Positions 26,590 to 34,841 are shown, counted from the first letter of the stretch. The stretch: 64,000 nucleotides of DNA from an uncultured Alphaproteobacteria bacterium (GCA_910577205.1 CAJTMA010000004.1:34055-98054); one strand, 5' to 3'. Notes: generated by a model not told the origin, from the sequence alone. Made by a program: numbers and translations.

Positions 26590-26661
26590 GCCTCACCGGC
26601 GTACTCGCGTCCGCCTCTCCTCCTGGTCGAACTCCTTCTTCGGTAGTTCGAGCTATCTTTA
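26590..26661. repeat. 72-bp direct repeat, copy 2 (right of fic)
   Basis: The partner of 25002-25073. Its right end runs into an inverted copy of the tRNA-Thr T-arm (CGGTAGTTCGAG at 26641-26652). Confidence 0.9.
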
Positions 26662-26666
26662 ATCAT

Positions 26667-26704
26667 GGCACCATAAAAAAACCTCCGCAAGGGAGGTTTT
26701 TTTA

Positions 26705-26711
<7 letters not shown>
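26667..26711. terminator. 20-bp perfect palindrome: tRNA-Thr terminator incorporating tRNA 3' end
   Basis: The arms 26667-26686 and 26692-26711 are exact complements with a 5-base loop. The right arm includes the tRNA 3' terminal bases and CCA. The core AAAAAAACCTCC/GGAGGTTTTTTT is an intrinsic terminator usable on both strands. Confidence 0.85.
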
Positions 26712-26780
<69 letters not shown>

Positions 26781-26781
26781 A

Positions 26782-26841
26782 ATGCTGATAAATTACATAG
26801 TTGCTTTTAAAAATGCAAGCATAATTTATCATTTTCAGCAT
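26782..26841. terminator. Imperfect hairpin between mscS-type gene and tRNA-Thr
   Basis: ATGCTGATAAATTA pairs with TAATTTATCA...GCAT around an inner TTGC/GCAA pair. It probably ends the mscS-type transcript on the minus strand. Weak evidence. Confidence 0.4.
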
Positions 26842-26854
26842 AATTTGTTTTTTC

Positions 26855-29344
26855 TCAGCCTTCCGCTTCGGCTTTTTGAGTTTCTGCCGCACGGCGGGCT
26901 GCGCGTCTTTTAGCGTAGAACTGATTTTCTTCCGCAACTTTTTCACCAGAGTGGACAACAATCTGCGGGAACGGAATTTCTATTCCCTCTTCAATGAACC
27001 GTTCGTTTATCTCATAGCGGATTTCGCTGGGAATACGCCAACCATTCCAGATATTATTGGTATAGCAGCGCAACTCAAAATCCAAGCTGCTGGAGCCAAA
27101 GTCTTTGAATAACACATAAGGTGCCGGATTTTTTAAGACATACTTATTTTTGGCAGCAATATCTAATAATATCTCCGTCACTTTTTTAACATCCGAACCA
27201 TAAGCCACGCCGACTGAAATTGCCTGACGCGACCAATTATTGCCATGCGTCAAGTTAGTTACCGAACTAGACAACAGGGTTGCATTAGGAATAATCAGGC
27301 TGGCTTTTTTGAAAGTTTCGATTTCAGTTGAGCGGATATTAATTTGTTTTACCTGCCCTTCCTCGCCGTCAATAATCACCCAATCTCCGACTTTAATCGG
27401 ACGTTCAAACAAAATGATAATACCGGAAACAAAGTTATTAATAACATTTTGTAAGCCGAAACCGATACCAACTGACAAGGCCGAAGCAATCAAAGCCAGA
27501 TTAGACAAGTTACCGCCCATCATTGTAATCGCAATAATGGCCGCGATAATAAAGCCGATAAATCCAAAACCGGATGCCAAAGAGTGACGGATACCGTCAT
27601 CAATATCCATCTTTGCCAAAACATTATTAACCAACCGGACCTTAAGGGCTTTAACGACAGCCAAAGCAACAAAGAATGAAACCAGTCCCAGCAAGATTGC
27701 CAGAGGGGAAATTTCAACTTCGCCGACTTTGAAACCGACTAAAATTTTCTTGGCGCTTTGTATCAAAATATCAGTTGAAACACCCCAGATGCTTAACACC
27801 ATGAAAATGCCAGCCAGTACGAAAAGCGGATCAACAATCAGGTTAGACCAAAAATCAATTTTAGATACGATTTTGCGGCGCAGCTTAAAGGTTTTAACCC
27901 AAAAGCGCATCAGCAAAATGCGGTGCAGGAACTCACCCAGAGCCTTGCGCATGACTAGCAACAGGCCGATACCGATAACTGTCAGCAAAAAGCGGTTAAA
28001 TATAAAGGCTGACAAGCGGGCATATCCCAAAAGGGAAATAATAAAGGCGACAACGACAAAGAAAGTAGTTGAAAAGGTGATTTTGAAAGCAAGGTTAACT
28101 TGAGCGTCTTCTTCAGGATTTTCAGGGGCGCCATCTTCGGGTTCATGGGCATCAATGCCGTCCCACAGATAGCGTTTGACAACCAACACAATGCATAATC
28201 CTTTAACAGCACTGGCAAAAACACTAATGTAATTTATCAGTTCAATGGGATAATTAGCAGCCGTAGCAACGTGTTGCAGAAAAGAAACAATCCCCAGCAT
28301 GAAAACCGTAAAATACAGCGCAGATGTCATATGTTTGGCTTTTTCGGTGTCCACATTTACCAAACGCCATTTTCCATTATAGGGCGCAAAGCAAACCCGT
28401 GAAATAGCGCGCGCCAATACAACCAGCAGCGTGTAGAACAAAAAGCTGTTAATGACAATACCGAAGAAGCCGCTATTCATCACCTTGGTCGAATACATCC
28501 AAATCATGAAACCGGCAATGATAGTAGCAGGGATGACGCCATAGGCTATTGCGACAAAGATGGCCGCAAATACTTTTTTGCCATAGCGCGGATGTTCAAT
28601 ATCCTTATCATAACCGAAATGGCGCATGATAAACAAACGCAGCCAAATACCAAGCCATAATGACAGCAAAGCCACAAACAAAACCGGAATAACATTTGAT
28701 TTGACGTAGGCTTGCTGTTCTTCATCCAGCCCTTGATACCATTTTATCGGAGATTCGAGAATATCCAGCGAAAACTCGACAAACAGCGTTGTCGCATGAA
28801 AGAAGTTTGCCGGGTAAATCAACGGCTTGTTGTATGCCAGCAGGCTTCCCAACAACTGCGAATTACGCACATTAATAATTAAGGCATCCAGCTCATCAAT
28901 TTTAGCCAGAAGCACATCCACTTCCGCAATCTGCCCCTTTTGATAGGAGGCTTCTTCATTGAATTCTTTGCGTTTTTTAGCAATAGCCTCAAGCTCCTGG
29001 CTGCCATCCGCAGGTTCAGGCCCTAAAGCTTCAATGCGTTTTTGCACAAATTCCAATTCACGTTCGTTCTGCTTTTTAGCGTCTGACAGTTTCGCACGGG
29101 TTTCACTCAAACGTTTTACATCGGCAGAGAGTTCTGATGATTCTGCATTGCTGCTTTTCAGCTGGTTTTCCATCGTCGACAAGCGGCGGCTGATTTCAGC
29201 GTAGTTTATTTCTGTGCTTTTGATACTGTCGACCACTTTGGTTACAGCATCAATCTCCCCGCTGGCAATTTCAGCAGAAGCCAGACCGGCTGAACTTCCT
29301 AAAAAAGCCAAGCTTAAAAATAAAACCCGTGCAATGTTTATCAT
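26855..29344 (-). CDS. Large MscS-family mechanosensitive channel (DUF3772-like N-terminus)
   Basis: 829 residues. A signal peptide (ending in ASA at about 24) and a periplasmic coiled-coil region (about 25-165) are followed by around ten membrane segments. The MscS core is near residues 600-800: GGNLSNLALIASALSVGIGFGLQNVINNF (pore helix), IILFERPIKVGDWVIIDGEEGQVKQINIRSTEIETF (beta domain) and IIPNATLLSSSVTNLT. It is expected to release solutes on osmotic downshock. The DUF3772 assignment is by architecture. It lies 11 bases downstream of the Asd-like gene. Confidence 0.9.
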   Translation of the reverse strand: MINIARVLFLSLAFLGSSAGLASAEIASGEIDAVTKVVDSIKSTEINYAEISRRLSTMENQLKSSNAESSELSADVKRLSETRAKLSDAKKQNERELEFVQKRIEALGPEPADGSQELEAIAKKRKEFNEEASYQKGQIAEVDVLLAKIDELDALIINVRNSQLLGSLLAYNKPLIYPANFFHATTLFVEFSLDILESPIKWYQGLDEEQQAYVKSNVIPVLFVALLSLWLGIWLRLFIMRHFGYDKDIEHPRYGKKVFAAIFVAIAYGVIPATIIAGFMIWMYSTKVMNSGFFGIVINSFLFYTLLVVLARAISRVCFAPYNGKWRLVNVDTEKAKHMTSALYFTVFMLGIVSFLQHVATAANYPIELINYISVFASAVKGLCIVLVVKRYLWDGIDAHEPEDGAPENPEEDAQVNLAFKITFSTTFFVVVAFIISLLGYARLSAFIFNRFLLTVIGIGLLLVMRKALGEFLHRILLMRFWVKTFKLRRKIVSKIDFWSNLIVDPLFVLAGIFMVLSIWGVSTDILIQSAKKILVGFKVGEVEISPLAILLGLVSFFVALAVVKALKVRLVNNVLAKMDIDDGIRHSLASGFGFIGFIIAAIIAITMMGGNLSNLALIASALSVGIGFGLQNVINNFVSGIIILFERPIKVGDWVIIDGEEGQVKQINIRSTEIETFKKASLIIPNATLLSSSVTNLTHGNNWSRQAISVGVAYGSDVKKVTEILLDIAAKNKYVLKNPAPYVLFKDFGSSSLDFELRCYTNNIWNGWRIPSEIRYEINERFIEEGIEIPFPQIVVHSGEKVAEENQFYAKRRAARRAAETQKAEAEG

Positions 29345-29355
29345 CAGCTAAACTC

Positions 29356-30372
29356 CTAATTGGCTGCTGCCACATTCATCATTATTTTCATAACTTCAAA
29401 CGCATTTTTTGCAACGCCGGCACGCAAATCATCAGCCACGCACCAAAAACTGAAACCATTATCAACTGAAGCGTCTTGACGCAAACGGCTGACGTAAATG
29501 TCATTTTCACCCTGAACATCTGCCAGCGTTACATAACCGCCATCCAAATTTTTATCAAAGACGACGACGCCCGGTGTTTGTTTCATCAATTTGCGAACAT
29601 CGTCAACATCAACTTCATGTTCACATTCCACATTGACGAACAGGCCTGTTCCGATAAATGCCGGCACAATCGCGCAGTTGGCATGAACTTTTACGCCACC
29701 GCCCAGAATTTTTTTGGTTTCGGCATTCATTGCCCATTCACACTGGGTTTCTTCACCGATAAAATCCCCGATTTGCGGAATAACGTTAAAAGCAATCTGC
29801 TTATTAAATACCTTTTGGCTGTCTGCCAAAGTATCATTCATGTAAATGCGGCGAATCTGCGAAAAAAGTTCATCCATCGCAGCTTTGCCATAAACAGAAG
29901 TGGAGGTATAAGTTGAAATAACCAGCCGGCTGAGCGCATATTCTGAATTAACTTTTTTCAAAGGTGTCAGCATCTGGGTAACCGCCGCTGACGGCACTGC
30001 CACCAAACCACGGCCAGCCTCGGCAATTTTATTGTCATTATAACCGGCAATAACCAAAGGCACATCTGCTTCGCTGACAAATGCGGCAGAACAATCAATT
30101 ACTTTGCAATTTTTAGCCAAAGCTTTCGGAGCAAACTGTTTAGCGATTTCTTCAGTCGATGCAAAGAGAGCGATACCCGCCTGCGAAAAGTCAAAATCAT
30201 GCAGATTTTTAACATCCAAATCAGTTTCCTCACCATAAGAAACCATGCTTCCCAAAGGTGCTCCCGGTTCTAAGGCGATAACATCCGCCGCGCGGTAACC
30301 ATTTTCTTCCAAAAAACTTAAAATTTCGCGCCCTACTGTTTCCTGAACGCCGACAACTGCAATCTTTTTCAT
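29356..30372 (-). CDS. Aspartate-semialdehyde dehydrogenase homologue lacking catalytic residues
   Basis: 338 residues, alignable to Asd over its full length: STYTSTSVYGKAAMDELFSQ, KQIAFNVIPQIGDF, ETKKIL, and the C-terminal DNGFSFWCVADDLRAGVAKNA. The active-site segment, normally PNCST, is PSAAVTQ (127-133), so the nucleophilic Cys is Ala129. In the segment normally reading RVPVF.GHS the Arg is Ile235 and the His is Thr242. The nucleotide loop GATG.VG is VGVQETVG. It is therefore unlikely to be an active dehydrogenase; it resembles the situation of E. coli Usg-1, a non-catalytic Asd relative. A true asd should lie elsewhere. Confidence 0.88.
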   Translation of the reverse strand: MKKIAVVGVQETVGREILSFLEENGYRAADVIALEPGAPLGSMVSYGEETDLDVKNLHDFDFSQAGIALFASTEEIAKQFAPKALAKNCKVIDCSAAFVSEADVPLVIAGYNDNKIAEAGRGLVAVPSAAVTQMLTPLKKVNSEYALSRLVISTYTSTSVYGKAAMDELFSQIRRIYMNDTLADSQKVFNKQIAFNVIPQIGDFIGEETQCEWAMNAETKKILGGGVKVHANCAIVPAFIGTGLFVNVECEHEVDVDDVRKLMKQTPGVVVFDKNLDGGYVTLADVQGENDIYVSRLRQDASVDNGFSFWCVADDLRAGVAKNAFEVMKIMMNVAAAN

Positions 30373-30468
30373 TAATTTATCCTTTGTGTAAACATATATT
30401 TTTGAGGATGATACATCACAAATATTTATAATATGATAATTTTTGCGATAAATTTACATCCTGAAATA

Positions 30469-31266
30469 CTAACGGTTAAAGCGGTTTTTGAGTCGGCGTT
30501 TATTCTGTTTGTATTTTTCAATTCCCAGAGCCGCGCCAAGATTAATCAGCTTGCGGCGCAGCTTAAACATCAAGCTGTTGGCGGCATTGCGCAAAATTAC
30601 TTTTGGCTTCAGGCGGAAATCCTGCAAAATTTTACGAAAGACAGCCGGATCCCCCTGCCACTCATATTTAATATCCGAGAAAGCTTCAATGCGGGTGATA
30701 TCTGCCGTTGGCTGCCAATACCGGTATTCATGAGGTTCATTAAACAGCGAAACCTCTAACAAACTGAGATTTTTGCCGGGAAATAAGCCTTGAATCCGGC
30801 GGAACTGCTCTTCCAATATTTGGTCACTGACGACTTCTTTAGCATAAACAATGTTATTGATATCAGTACCGCTGCCGGAACGAACCGTATTTACCCGAAA
30901 CAGCAGAATATCTTTTGCGCGGTCAATCTCTGTAAATAATCTTTCTATGCGGCGGCTATATTTCTTTTGGATTGTTTCATAACATTGCTCCAGCGGCACA
31001 TTATGCGGAAAATCATGCCAAAAGCCAACGCCTGTTGACGTATCAAAATAAATATCCGTCTGATCTGATTCCTGACATTGATATTCCATGTTTTCCTGAA
31101 GCATAAAATTAGCAAAGCGGTTAGCCAGCAAGTGGTGAATTTTATCCAAATCAGGCGTCAAAATCCAGTCAAACGGCAGCGACTCATATTGGCGCTTGAG
31201 CTGGCGCAGATTTTGCGAAGTTTTGCAGACGGCACCTGCCGGAAGTATCAAATCAAATTTTTTCAT
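30469..31266 (-). CDS. DUF1796 putative papain-like cysteine peptidase family protein
   Basis: 265 residues from ATG 31266, preceded by GGGGGA; an upstream in-frame start at 31320 lacks support. The family pattern is visible: LPAGAVCKTSQNLRQ (candidate Cys), LPFDWI, ANRFANFM, FWHDFPHNV, KKYSRRIERLF and ILLFRVNT. The last 50 residues are strongly basic. Members often occur in surface polysaccharide regions; activity is not proven for the family. Alone on the minus strand. Confidence 0.75.
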   Translation of the reverse strand: MKKFDLILPAGAVCKTSQNLRQLKRQYESLPFDWILTPDLDKIHHLLANRFANFMLQENMEYQCQESDQTDIYFDTSTGVGFWHDFPHNVPLEQCYETIQKKYSRRIERLFTEIDRAKDILLFRVNTVRSGSGTDINNIVYAKEVVSDQILEEQFRRIQGLFPGKNLSLLEVSLFNEPHEYRYWQPTADITRIEAFSDIKYEWQGDPAVFRKILQDFRLKPKVILRNAANSLMFKLRRKLINLGAALGIEKYKQNKRRLKNRFNR

Positions 31267-31360
31267 AAAATCCCCCGAATTATTTGCAGGAACTTTAACA
31301 AAACGGGATATGCCTGTCAATTTTATTTATCCACAATGTGTTGATGTAGGAAATTCTTCC

Positions 31361-31389
31361 TTGACAATATTTATTGGTTATGATATTCA
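31361..31389 (+). promoter_or_regulatory. Sigma-70 promoter with extended -10
   Basis: TTGACA (31361-31366), 17 bases and TATTCA (31384-31389) preceded by TGA. The expected start is near 31396, only about 60 bases ahead of an intrinsic terminator. Confidence 0.75.
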
Positions 31390-31395
31390 TCAAAA

Positions 31396-31458
31396 TGCCA
31401 CTTGGGATTAGTATGCCCAAAATAAGCTTATCAGCCTCCGATTTTCGGAGGCTTTTTT
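31396..31458 (+). ncRNA. Candidate ~63-nt RNA or attenuator leader ahead of tail-fibre genes
   Basis: Bounded by the promoter at 31361-31389 and the terminator at 31433-31458. It contains a second hairpin TTGGG/CCCAA (31402-31420). It may be a small RNA or a leader that terminates before the phage-derived genes. The 5' end is inferred from the promoter. Confidence 0.45.
31433..31458 (+). terminator. Intrinsic terminator before the tail-fibre gene
   Basis: The stem AGCCTCCGA/TCGGAGGCT with a 3-base loop runs into TTTTTT. It lies between the promoter and ATG 31486. Confidence 0.9.
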
Positions 31459-31485
31459 CATTTTAAATCTTCAAGGAGAAAAATA

Positions 31486-32508
31486 ATGCCCACTCAAGTT
31501 GAGGCAGGCTACAGAAAGCCGCGCATTCAGTTTACCGCCGATGGTGAACAAAAGGAATTTCATTTTAACTTTACGATTTACGAACCCGAAAACGTTAAAG
31601 TTTATATTGAAGACGAATTGCAGACTTCCGGCTATAGCCTGTCACAGATTAAGGAAGCCCCCGGCGGAACAGTCACTTTTCAAACAGCACCGGAAACCGG
31701 AAAACTCATTACCATTTACCGCGATTTGGAACTGAAAAGAACAACAGATTTCAAAGAAGGCGGACCATTTCGCAGTTCTAAGGTTAATGCTGAATTTGAC
31801 TATCAGTTGTCTTGTCTGGAACAGCTGGAAGACTCTATCGGGCGGACTGTCACTTTTCCGCAATATGCCCCGATGAACATGAACATCAACCTGCCAATGC
31901 CTGATGCCGGAAAATCAATCATCTGGAATGAACAGGAAAACAGCCTGATAAACTCACAATATCAGTTTGATGATGTTATTAACCAGAGCCGTGATTATTG
32001 TGAGCAAACCGGAGAACATTTGGCCAATATCGAAACTTTGGCTCAACAGGTTTCCATTCACACAGCCGGCGTAATTGACATGAAAAAGGATATTACAGCG
32101 CTGAAAATTCTTGCCGAAAACAGCGCAGCAGCCGCAGAAAATTCCGCAGCCAAAGCAGCGGCCAATGCCGTCAACAGCCTGTATAACCAAAGCGAAACAG
32201 CCGAAAGCTTTGCTATTGTCTTGAAAGATGGCGTTACGGTCTATCAAACGCCAGAAATCAACGAAGCCGTCACGCTTGAGTTTGACTTCTCGCAGCTTAC
32301 CAATCCGGCCAACCTGGTAACTTTTGAAGTTTATCTGCGCTTTGCCGAGTATGCCAGCGTCAGCTTCAGCGGCGCAGAGTTTAGCTGGCTGAACAATAAA
32401 GCCCCTAATCTGGAAGCTAACGGCACAATGACAAAGATGCTGACTTTCCGCAATACACTTCCCGGTGATTACAGCCAGTGGATTGTTTCAATGGAAGGCG
32501 GTTACTGA
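31486..32508 (+). CDS. Phage tail-fibre-like protein (T7 gp17-type N-terminus)
   Basis: 340 residues; AAGGAG precedes the ATG. Residues 1-125 resemble the virion-attachment domain of T7-like tail fibres: FTADGEQKEFHFNFTIYEPENVKVYIED, then LITIYRDLELKRTTDFKEGGPFRSSKVNAEFDYQL. Residues of about 165-240 are a helical coiled-coil stalk with an Ala/Asn-rich stretch (AENSAAAAENSAAKAAANAVNS). A beta-rich tip follows. The stop overlaps the next start. Expected to serve in host-surface binding of a phage, tailocin or transfer particle; no capsid or tail-tube genes are nearby. Confidence 0.75.
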   Translation: MPTQVEAGYRKPRIQFTADGEQKEFHFNFTIYEPENVKVYIEDELQTSGYSLSQIKEAPGGTVTFQTAPETGKLITIYRDLELKRTTDFKEGGPFRSSKVNAEFDYQLSCLEQLEDSIGRTVTFPQYAPMNMNINLPMPDAGKSIIWNEQENSLINSQYQFDDVINQSRDYCEQTGEHLANIETLAQQVSIHTAGVIDMKKDITALKILAENSAAAAENSAAKAAANAVNSLYNQSETAESFAIVLKDGVTVYQTPEINEAVTLEFDFSQLTNPANLVTFEVYLRFAEYASVSFSGAEFSWLNNKAPNLEANGTMTKMLTFRNTLPGDYSQWIVSMEGGY

Positions 32509-33035
32509 TGACAGTACGCAATAAATTTTCACCGTTAGGCAAACCCGGGATTGATTCATATCCCCCGGAAACGGTTTTGTTCGAAAACCGGCCGGCCAAC
32601 GAGGCCAAGACACAAGTCGAACTGCCAATTCTGGAAGGCGTATATGAATTGATGTGTTGTTCAGGCGGCGGCGGCCAATGGTGTTATCTGGGCTGCAACC
32701 AGGGCGCGGCGGGGTCATTCTTTAAAGGCGTGGTATATTTCCCCGAAGCCAAGACCCTGCAAATTCAAGTCGGCGGCGGAACCAGCGGCTATGCACACGG
32801 TGGGTATGACACCTATATCACCGACTGTATCCACTGTCCCGGCGGACGCTCGGCTAACTCCAGCTGCCCGGGGAACACAGCAGCCCCAACCCTGATGGAT
32901 GGGATGCAGGTAATCTCAGCAGAAATCAATGCCGGCGGCAAATGCCACAGCGGCTCATTATTTCCCGGCACAGATTACGGCAGTATCCGCGCTTCCGGCT
33001 ATATGAAACTAACCTACTTACGTTTAGAACCTTAA
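32508..33035 (+). CDS. Gly/Cys-rich protein, likely tail-fibre tip
   Basis: 175 residues from ATG 32508, which overlaps the previous stop (TGATG). A Gly-rich core (CCSGGGGQWCYLGCNQGAAGSFFKGVVYF, then VGGGTSGYAHGGYDTYITDC) resembles the Gly-rich receptor-binding tips of some tail fibres. Eight Cys residues are unusual for a phage tip. No signal peptide. Function inferred from neighbours. Confidence 0.6.
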   Translation: MTVRNKFSPLGKPGIDSYPPETVLFENRPANEAKTQVELPILEGVYELMCCSGGGGQWCYLGCNQGAAGSFFKGVVYFPEAKTLQIQVGGGTSGYAHGGYDTYITDCIHCPGGRSANSSCPGNTAAPTLMDGMQVISAEINAGGKCHSGSLFPGTDYGSIRASGYMKLTYLRLEP

Positions 33036-33051
33036 TTAGATGGAGATTCAA

Positions 33052-33456
33052 ATGACAAATTATGCAAAACTGATTGACGGAATCCTGCGTTATGCGCCGG
33101 GGTCTACCAACAAAACGCTCGGCTACAATCTTGAGAGCAACCGGGCACAAATGCTGGCTGACGGCTACAAGCCCGTCGTCATGCTGCCCAATAAAGACAA
33201 ATTTACCGACTGCGAGGGCTTTTACAGCTTTCATTTTATTGAAACGGAAACGGCAATTGAAGAGCGCGCGGCTTATCACCCCTACGGCTATGAAGAATTG
33301 CGACGGAAGGCTTATCCCGGTATAGAAATGCTATGCGATGCGTTAGTCAAAATCAATTCCGGCGACAGCTCTCTCAAAGCCGCCGGAGAGGAGCAACTGG
33401 CTGCTTATGTGCAAAATTGCCTACAAGTCAAGGCCAAATATCCCAAACCTAACTAA
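33052..33456 (+). CDS. Small tail-fibre-associated protein (possible fibre assembly factor)
   Basis: 134 residues from ATG 33052, with GGAG 7 bases upstream; an in-frame ATG at 33040 is less likely. N-terminal NYAKLIDGILRYAP and LADGYKPVV resemble small phage proteins that follow tail fibres, and the C-terminal part (YEELRRKAYPGIEMLCDALVKINSGDSSLK) resembles the domain found near tail-fibre ends or chaperones. It ends at a strong terminator, closing the three-gene unit. Confidence 0.6.
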   Translation: MTNYAKLIDGILRYAPGSTNKTLGYNLESNRAQMLADGYKPVVMLPNKDKFTDCEGFYSFHFIETETAIEERAAYHPYGYEELRRKAYPGIEMLCDALVKINSGDSSLKAAGEEQLAAYVQNCLQVKAKYPKPN

Positions 33457-33464
33457 CCCAGATC

Positions 33465-33506
33465 ACATCTCCTCCCCAGCCCCAGAAAAGGGAGGAGATG
33501 TTTTTT
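33465..33506 (+). terminator. Terminator after tail genes
   Basis: The 12-bp stem ACATCTCCTCCC/GGGAGGAGATGT is followed by TTTTTT. Confidence 0.92.
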
Positions 33507-33516
33507 AGGAACACTC

Positions 33517-33723
33517 ATGTACAAATATATCCTTTTCATTCTCTTTCTGTTTGTTCTGGGAGCACTGTTGTATGCCCTCGGGCAAAAGGACTGCCAGAAC
33601 CAACATCTAACCACCCATCAGGAACAACAAGACCATGTTATTCGCAAAAAATCTGAAATTTATGCACGCCCCAATCCTGACCGCGATACTTTGCTTAAAC
33701 TCATGCGCAACGGCACGCTCTAA
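33517..33723 (+). CDS. Putative inner-membrane spanin (Rz-like), 68 aa
   Basis: An N-terminal membrane anchor (YILFILFLFVLGALLYALG, residues 4-22) is followed by a short charged periplasmic helix (HLTTHQEQQDHVIRKKSEIY). AGGA lies 7 bases before the ATG. A lipoprotein gene starts inside it in another frame, as in Rz/Rz1 pairs. It is shorter than typical Rz proteins. Spanins fuse inner and outer membranes at phage lysis. Confidence 0.65.
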   Translation: MYKYILFILFLFVLGALLYALGQKDCQNQHLTTHQEQQDHVIRKKSEIYARPNPDRDTLLKLMRNGTL

Positions 33724-33886
33724 CACTTGGCCTGGCTGCCCGGTTTATCCCGTTGCCGGGCCGGAAACCGCAAAAGAGCTGGAAAAAGCCGACTACGCGT
33801 CATTCCCTCATACCTGGGAGTGGATTGGGCGAATTAATAAATTGCGGCAAGAATTAGAACTATGCCCGTCGAAATTCAAATATTAA
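33635..33886 (+). CDS. Putative outer-membrane spanin lipoprotein (Rz1-like), embedded start
   Basis: 83 residues, starting within the 33517-33723 gene in a different frame (89-base overlap). Lipoprotein signal MLFAKNLKFMHAPILTAIL followed by CLNSC with lipidation expected at C24. A Pro-containing mature start (WPGCPVYPVAGPETAKELEKA) and an aromatic/basic end resemble phage-encoded Rz1-like proteins of alphaproteobacterial prophages. The start could instead be the internal ATG at 33662, but 33635 gives a basic n-region. Confidence 0.65.
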   Translation: MLFAKNLKFMHAPILTAILCLNSCATARSNTWPGCPVYPVAGPETAKELEKADYASFPHTWEWIGRINKLRQELELCPSKFKY

Positions 33887-33927
33887 TGATTAGTTAATTA
33901 TTATCATTCACGCAAAGGAGAGAAATC

Positions 33928-34359
33928 ATGAAACGCCATCCGAAAACGTTAGGCCACAAAATTTATTTTACGATTTTGCTGCTGATTTTCCTGTTTGGCT
34001 GCGCAACGCCCGAAAAATATGACGCAGAACTGGCAGGATGGGTCGGCAAATCTGAAGCTTCCCTGATAAATAAATGGGGCAAGCCCAGCGCGCGCAAGAT
34101 AAATGCCGACGGCTCAGAAGTTATTACCTACACCAAAACAGACAATACTTATGTGCCGTCTGAATTTTATCTTTATAACCCCTACTCGCTGCAAGGAGAT
34201 GTTTCGGTTTATGCCCCGTTTGACGGCGACTATGCCTTTACCCCTTATGGCGAAAACCTCGGCTATGAACCGGAATATATCTGTCAGACATCATTCATCA
34301 TCCGCAATAAGGTTATCAGCGGCTGGAAATGGGTTGGCAACAACTGCGTCGCCAGATAA
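33928..34359 (+). CDS. Small lipoprotein, SmpA/OmlA-like pattern
   Basis: 143 residues; AAAGGAGAG precedes the ATG. Lipoprotein signal with ILLLIFLFGC. The mature part begins with a BamE/SmpA-like motif (LAGWVGKSEASLINKWGKPSARK, then VITYTKTDN), which occurs in many small outer membrane lipoproteins, followed by a Tyr-rich segment (YVPSEFYLYNPYSL, YAPFDGDYAF). Specific role unknown. Confidence 0.75.
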   Translation: MKRHPKTLGHKIYFTILLLIFLFGCATPEKYDAELAGWVGKSEASLINKWGKPSARKINADGSEVITYTKTDNTYVPSEFYLYNPYSLQGDVSVYAPFDGDYAFTPYGENLGYEPEYICQTSFIIRNKVISGWKWVGNNCVAR

Positions 34360-34473
34360 GATTGAAATAATCCCATCGGGTAACTAATTCTTAACTTAAA
34401 TATGGTGCAATTTGCTTAATGCGTTTTGGTTTCCAGAGTCTGCTATTGTGTCACTGTTTAGGAATTAGGTGCG

Positions 34474-34800
34474 ATGGGATTATTTTTAGAATTACAAACC
34501 AAGTTCAGAAATTCACTCTGGCTGATTGTCGTCTTCCTGATTTTTATCTACTTTAGCTTTTATACCGTCAACGGCGAACGCGGGCTGCTGCGGTATATGT
34601 ATCTGAGCAAAGAAATCAAATATGCCCAAAGCGTGGCTGACCAATACCGCGCAGAAAAAGAACAGCTGGAACAAAAGGTGCGGCTGCTGTCTTCTGCCAG
34701 TCTGGATTTGGATTTGCTCGAAGAACGGACGCGCACGGTTCTTAATTTTGCCGCAGAAGATGAATTTATCATTCTGGACAGCGCTGAAGACCATCATTAA
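34474..34800 (+). CDS. ftsB: FtsB/DivIC-family septum formation protein
   Basis: 108 residues: one membrane segment (SLWLIVVFLIFIYFSFYTV, about 14-32), then NGERGLLRYMYLSKEIKYAQ and a coiled coil (QYRAEKEQLEQKVRLL), and a late LDLDLLEERTRTVLNFAAEDEF that is characteristic of the family. FtsB links FtsQ and FtsL in the divisome. Its usual alphaproteobacterial neighbours eno and pdhA are not seen here. Confidence 0.85.
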   Translation: MGLFLELQTKFRNSLWLIVVFLIFIYFSFYTVNGERGLLRYMYLSKEIKYAQSVADQYRAEKEQLEQKVRLLSSASLDLDLLEERTRTVLNFAAEDEFIILDSAEDHH

Positions 34801-34841
34801 TCATGTAAAATCATAATTTTAGCCCATCACTGGGATAAGTA

